Below, piece by piece: positions 58,945-64,000 of a stretch of DNA of 64,000 bases (position 1 is the first letter of the stretch; each line of letters begins with the position of its first letter). The position numbers were made by a program, and so were the translations under genes. The notes under the pieces were generated by a model. It was not told the origin of the DNA. It searched no databases and saw nothing but the letters and a program-made list of their open reading frames with translations. Origin of the DNA: Emydura subglobosa (taxonomy: Eukaryota; Chordata; Testudines; Chelidae); the NCBI GenBank assembly GCA_007922225.1, contig ML679958.1, forward strand, positions 56,500,838 through 56,564,837, written 5' to 3'.

Positions 58945-60787
58945 AGGAGGATAGGATTTCCCTAGTTTGGTAACAGCTGAGGAAATCTAAATGGGTGCTT
59001 GTGGCCAATTGTTAGTCCCAGCTGCCCATCAGGGAGAAATTCCTCCTTCCACTTATGCATCCAGTGTTGATCATGGAGGAGGTGGACGTGGAAACCAACA
59101 CCTGTACTTGTTTTAAATCTCTCTTAGTAACTTGTGCATCCTGCCCATCCCCCCACTCTTTCCTGGTTTCTGCTCTGTGAGGGTTTGTGTGGTAACTTGC
59201 AGAGAGAGAGAGAGAGGCAGGAAAGGGGGAGACTGGAGTCCAAGAGGGCTGCTGAGGGTGGAGATTTGGAGGAATCCTGGGTACATGTGGTTGCTGTCTC
59301 CTGAGTGGTGCCACACTGTGATGAGTGCTAGGCATGGTTACACTCTCTTCTGCATCATCAGTACTGACCTATTTCAGATTGATCATCCTGGAGCCGTTCT
59401 GCTGGCTGATATCCTTACTGCTAATGAAGTATTGTAACCATATATTATTACTTGACTATTCGTATAGCACTGTATTTGTGTTGTACAGACAAACATTAAC
59501 ATATCTCTTTCCCAAGAAACTGACAATTTAAATTAGATATAATGCAGAAGATATAGGAGGGGGAATGGAAGGCAAGGGTTGCATTAACGAAAGATTATGA
59601 TGTACTACTTGTTATGTACCTTGTTAATTTTTTTTTGTGTGTTAATTTTCAGTATTATAATATGGATACTGTCGGGGATGAAGGCTGGGTAGAGATCTGC
59701 AATAAAAGGCTAACAGAGAAATGAGTTACTTTGGGCCATTAAAGAAGAACACACATTTCAGGTTAAACCAGAGCTTTTATGGAAACAAGAATGTATTTTT
59801 ATAGTTCACACAGCTTCTCATTAAAGGTAAAATAAACAGATATAACCTTTGTAATCATCAGACCTACAGCTCTTTGATAGTGTTAAACTTGATTTTTTTT
59901 CCCCAGGAGTGAATTTGTCTGAGCAGACACTACATACAGTGTAGACGTCTTCATTACAATATAATGTGCCTTTGCAATTTGAAGCTATGAAGGTTTCTTC
60001 ACAAAGCTTGATTGACTGCTGCCTTTTCTTTGTGTCATGAATGAACATGAATACATGAAGGTATTCTATAACAAGACACTATTTCCTGTTTATTGAGGTT
60101 TTACCTTTTAAGATGCAATGAAAGGATTTCTCCATGTAGTGGATTCCCTGCTTAGAATTTTGTAGTCCCTTTACACACACTGTTTTATTATTTATTTTAT
60201 TATGAATTTACTGTTAGCATTTTGGTAGTGTCCACAATCTGCCTAGGAGCAATAGGCATGCAAGACACTGTCTCTGTCTCATAGTGTTTAACTTCTAGAG
60301 ACTGTATTGTGCTCCTGCGCTCCATCCTGTATATGCAATGGTGTGTAGCTGTGCTGCTCCAGGAGCAGTGAAAGGAAATAATTGTGCCTACCCTCTGCTC
60401 ACCTGTTTCTGGGGAGCAGGGAGTGTCTAGTGCCTGTTTACCCCTGCGTGCCTGGACCCAAAGCTTTGGCAGACAGCTTTCGTATAGATGTGTAATCTTG
60501 CCCTCCTTATGTCCCTGTGGGACTGCATGGCCCTAGGCCATACTCTAGCCCTAGGAAGAAAAACAGATAAAGGGTAGGGAAAACAAATAGAAAATTAATT
60601 TAAATTACGATCTTTAAATCAGCTATTATTAAGTATCAGCTATTTCCATAGCTGCTCTAAATAGCCATGATCAGCTGGCCAGTTTCTTGTATTTTCATAG
60701 AAATGGGTCTTGAGGAGGAGGGCAGGGGTATTGGCCGTCTATACGAATTGATGGAGGGTATTCCATGTGGGGTTAAGTGAGCAAGAT
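58945..60787 (+). other. DGKH: DGKH intron 1 (3' part), mostly unassigned
   Basis: AT-rich intronic DNA with a short (AG)n run near 59200 and an amniote SINE-like piece near 60215-60300. No exon-like frame with flanking splice signals stands out. Confidence 0.5.
60215..60300. repeat. Amniote SINE-like fragment
   Basis: TGCCTAGGAGCAATAGGCAT, then CAAGACACTGTCTCTGTC, belongs to the family seen at 46780-46885. Confidence 0.4.
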
Positions 60788-62049
60788 GAGAACATATGAA
60801 AGGCCATACTGGATCAGACCAATGGTCCTTCTAGCCCAGTATCCTGTCTTTTGACAGTGGCCGGTGCCAGATACTTCAGAGGGAGTGAGCAGAATAGGAC
60901 AATTTATTGAGTGATCGACCCTTTGTCGTCTAGTCCCAGCTTCAGCAGTTAGAGGTTTAGGGATACCCAGGGCATGGGGTTACATCCCTGACCATCTTGG
61001 CTAATAGCCATTGATTGACCCTATCCTCCATTAACTTATCTAATTCTTTTTTGAATCAAGTTATACTTTGGCCTTTGCAGCATCCCCTGGCAATGAGTTC
61101 TACAGATTGACTGAGTTGTGAGAAGAAGTACTTCCTTATGTTGGAGGCTTGGAAGCAAAACTTCCTTATGTTTGTTTTAAACCTGCTGGTTCATGTGTGA
61201 TGTGAAGGGGTAAATAGCACTTTCTTAATCAGTTTCTTCACACCATACATGATCTTTCAAATCACTATCATATCTTTCCTCAGTCTTCTCTTTTCTAAGA
61301 TGAACAGTCCCTGTCTTTTTATTCTCTCCTCATATGGAAGCTGTTCCGTCTCCCTAATCATTTTTGTTGCCCTTCTCTGTACTTTTTCCAATTCTAATAC
61401 ATCTTTTTTGAGATGGGATGACCGGAACTGCATGCAGTATTTAAGGTATGTATGTAGTATGGATTTATATAGTAGCATTATGACATTTTCTGTCTTCTTA
61501 TATATCCCTTTCCTAATGGTTCCTAACTTTCTGTGAGCTTTTTGATTGATACTGCACATTGAGCAGATTTTTCAGAGAACTACTCATGATGACTCCAAGA
61601 TCTTTCATGAGTGGTAACAGCTAATTTAGATCCTGTCATTTTGTCTATATAGTTGGGATGATATCTTCCAATATGTATTTATCAACAAAGAATTTCATCT
61701 GCTGTTTTGTTGCCCAGTCACCTGAAGAGATACGTTTGTAACTCTTTGCAGTCAACTTTGGATTTAATTTTCTGGAGTAATTTAGTTTGTCTGCAGATTT
61801 TGCCACCTCACTGTTTACTCTTTTCCAAATCATTTATGAATATGTTGAACAGCCCTGGTTCCAGTCCAGATCCTTGGGGGAGCCTGCTATTTACTCTCTC
61901 CACAGTTAAAGCTGACCATTTATTCCATTTGTTTCCTATATTTGAACCAGTTACTGATCCTTGAGAGGACTTTCCCTTTTATTCTCTGACAGCTTACTTT
62001 GCTTAAAAGCCTTTAGTGAGGGATCTTATCAAAGGCTTTCTGAAAGTCA

Positions 62050-62333
62050 GGGTATGTCTAAACTGATGGCGGCAAAGTTGCCATCATCAGATCGACTTAT
62101 CTGGATTGACTGAGCGGTCAGTGTAGATGTGCTCAATCGATCAGGAAGTCGACGTACTAAAACCACCTCCTCAAGTGGTGTAGTGCTGCATCTGTTCCCG
62201 TTGGCGCAGTGCAGTGAAGACACCACGCAGAACAGAAGTACAGCAGTCGATGGGAGTTACGCAAGCTACTCTACATAGCTTTTGTAACTCCCATCGACTG
62301 CCGCCGAATCGCCGGGTAAGTGTAGACCAAGCC
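62050..62333. mobile_element. Harbinger-like miniature with TCA duplication
   Basis: It begins GGGTATGTCTAAACTG, and the reverse complement of its right end is GGCTTGGTCTACACTT. TCA flanks both sides (62047-62049 and 62334-62336). Removing it restores continuous LINE sequence. Two internal blocks around GTAACTCCCATCGACTG are themselves inverted. Confidence 0.82.
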
Positions 62334-62573
62334 TCAGAGTACACTATATCTACTGGATTACTCTTATCCACATATTTTAGATCCTCAAAGAATTGTAATA
62401 GAGTGATGAAGCATGATTTCCCTATCACAAAAGCTGGGTTGACTCTTTCCCCAGCATATCGAGTTCATTTATATGTCTGATTATTCTGTTTTTTACTGTA
62501 GTTTCACTAAGCAAACTGGCTACTGACTGAAGTTAGGCTTGCTGACTTGTAATTGCCAGGATTGCCTCTGGAG

Positions 62574-62575
<2 letters not shown>

Positions 62576-62602
<27 letters not shown>
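62576..62602. repeat. Poly-T run of 27 bases
   Basis: It lies inside the minus-strand LINE at a place normally holding a short A/T tract, so it is a homopolymer expansion rather than a tail. Confidence 0.95.
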
Positions 62603-62608
<6 letters not shown>

Positions 62609-63894
62609 GCGTCACATTAGCTATCCACCAGTCTTTGGGTGCCCAGGCTGATTTAAGCGATAGGTTACATACCACAGATAGTAGTTCTGCAATTTCGTAT
62701 TTGAGTTCCTTCAGAACTCTTTGGTGAATACCATATGGTCCTGGTGACTTACTACTGTTTAATGTATCAGTTTGTTCTAAAATCTCCTTTACTGACACCT
62801 CAATCTGGGACAGTTCCTCCTATTTGTCACCTAATAACAATGTCTCCAGTGTGGGAATCTTCCTCACATCCTCTGCAGTGAAGATCAATGCAAAGATTTA
62901 ATTTTGCATCTCCACAATAGTTTTTGTCTTCCTTGAGTGCTCCTTTAGCACCTTGACTGTTCAGTGATCCCACTGATTGTTTGGTAGCTTCTGAAGTATT
63001 TAAACAAATTTTTGCTTGTTAGTTTTTGTGTCTTTTGCTAGTTGCTTTTCAAATTGATTTTTGGCCTGCCAAGATATACTTTTACCCTTCATTTGTCAGA
63101 GTTTATGTTCCTTTCTATTTCCTCAGTTGAATTTGAATTCCAGTTTTTAAAAGATGTCTTTTTGTCTCTAGCCGCTTCTTTTACTTTGTTGTTTAGCTAT
63201 GGTGGCTCTTTTTTGGTCCTCTTACTGTTTTTTTAAATTTGGGGTATGTATTTAGTTTGAGCATCTATTTTGTTTTTTTAAAGAGTTTCCATGCAGTTAG
63301 GATGCATTTCACTCTTGTTACTGTTCCCTTTAATATCCATTTAACTAGCCTCCTCATTTTTGTGCATTTCCTCTTTATGAAGTTATATCCTCCTGTGGTG
63401 GGTTTTCTTTGGTATTTTCCCCCCTACAAAGACATTTCAGTGTTTCAGCTGTATTAACCTCTTGGACCAGATCCTGTGCACAATTTAGGACTAAATCAAG
63501 AATTTCTTCTCACCGCGTGGGTTTCAGGACTAACTGCTCCAAGAAGCAGTCATTAATGGTGTCTAGAAATTTTCTCTGCATCCTGTCCTGAGGTGACATG
63601 TTCCCAGTCAATATGGAGATTGGTGAAATCCTGTTTTATTATTGGGTTTTCTGTTTTTGTAGCCACTCTAAGCTCCCTGACCATTTCACAATCACATCAC
63701 CATCCTGGTCAGGTGATCAGTAGTATATTCCTACTGCTATACTCTTACTGTTCAAGCATGGAATTTCTGTCTATAGAGATTGTATGGCACTGTTTTGATT
63801 CATTTAAGATTTTTACTATTTTTGGCTCTGTGATTTTTTCACAGATAGTGCCTTCCCCCCTCCCCCCAGGTGACTTACTCTGTCATTCTATATA

Positions 63895-64000
63895 CAATGG
63901 AACACCATTTATCTGATCTAATTGGAACTGGGGCCAAATCAGATAATCAAAAATTCAGATAATCTGGAGAATGGACACAGAGTGTCAGCTCTGGGCACCG
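63895..64000. mobile_element. Tigger/mariner-type element, cut by the window end
   Basis: CAATGGAACACCATTTATC preceded by TA, followed by AGATAATCAAAAATTCAGAT, fits the end of a Tigger-type element. The other end lies beyond 64000. Confidence 0.6.

Larger units (their letters stand above)
60788..63880 (-). mobile_element. Long minus-strand CR1-superfamily LINE
   Basis: The 3' end lies at 60788 (AGAACATATGAAAGGCCATA). Minus-strand ORF2 pieces run leftward: 61257-61559 has VLELEKVQRRATKMIRE; 61800-62040 has the segment around the reverse-transcriptase core; 62601-62798 has SSKSPGPYGIHQRVLKELKY, the reverse-transcriptase N-terminus. The stretch up to about 63880 probably covers the linker and part of the endonuclease. 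A Harbinger-like element (62050-62333) and a poly-T run interrupt it. Frames are broken throughout. At about 3 kb it is the most complete LINE in the window; the 5' border is approximate. Confidence 0.75.

Noticed and set aside
1..64000. CRISPR arrays, bacterial operons, tRNA or rRNA genes
   Set aside because: Direct repeats with regular spacers are absent, no tRNA-like A and B boxes with a foldable body were found, and the repeat content is clearly vertebrate.

Overview
This is vertebrate nuclear DNA, most likely from a turtle. That reading rests on the repeat content: CR1-type LINEs on both strands, Penelope-like elements with GIY-YIG endonuclease remnants, Ty3/gypsy LTR elements of the sushi kind, several short DNA-transposon families with GGSTTGTCTACACT-like ends, hAT and Tigger/mariner miniatures, and an old MIR-type SINE. 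A crocodilian is less likely but not excluded. There are no bacterial operons, CRISPR arrays, rRNA genes or tRNA genes.

The one gene I can name is DGKH (diacylglycerol kinase eta, plus strand). Its canonical first coding exon lies at 48943-49104 inside a CpG island (about 48230-49500) and ends in a GTAAGA donor. The rest of the window, 49105-64000, is intron 1. A second CpG-rich promoter lies 11 kb upstream (about 36820-37810), with an inverted CCAAT box, a perfect CArG box and a short open exon (37814-37870) ending at a GTAGGT donor. That exon is in phase both with a splice-acceptor-like site 12 nt before the DGKH ATG and with the exon that follows DGKH exon 1. I read it as a distal alternative promoter and first exon of DGKH; this is inference.

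Layout. 1-12170: upstream intergenic DNA with a Penelope tail, a Tigger miniature, a large GC-rich Harbinger-like element, a CR1 tail and unassigned sequence. 12170-19113: a Penelope-like copy carrying a Harbinger-like insertion, abutting a decayed minus-strand gypsy element that itself carries an LTR-like insertion. 19880-21890: a plus-strand CR1 nested in a minus-strand LINE. 22000-32000: mostly unique or unrecognised DNA with a hAT miniature, a CR1 tail and one candidate non-coding terminal exon. 32010-34920: a CR1 fragment and an internally deleted gag-protease gypsy element with both LTRs. 36820-49104: the two DGKH promoter regions and the interval between them, with several intact insertions (hAT 42730-43045, Harbinger-like 44569-44864, Penelope 44977-45927, hAT 47705-48169). 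49105-64000: DGKH intron 1, with a long minus-strand LINE (60788 to about 63880) interrupted by a Harbinger-like element.

No novel defence or metabolic system is present. The points most worth checking are the dual-promoter, in-frame alternative first exon of DGKH, and the transposon insertions whose target-site duplications and nesting can be read directly. All transposon reading frames seen are broken.
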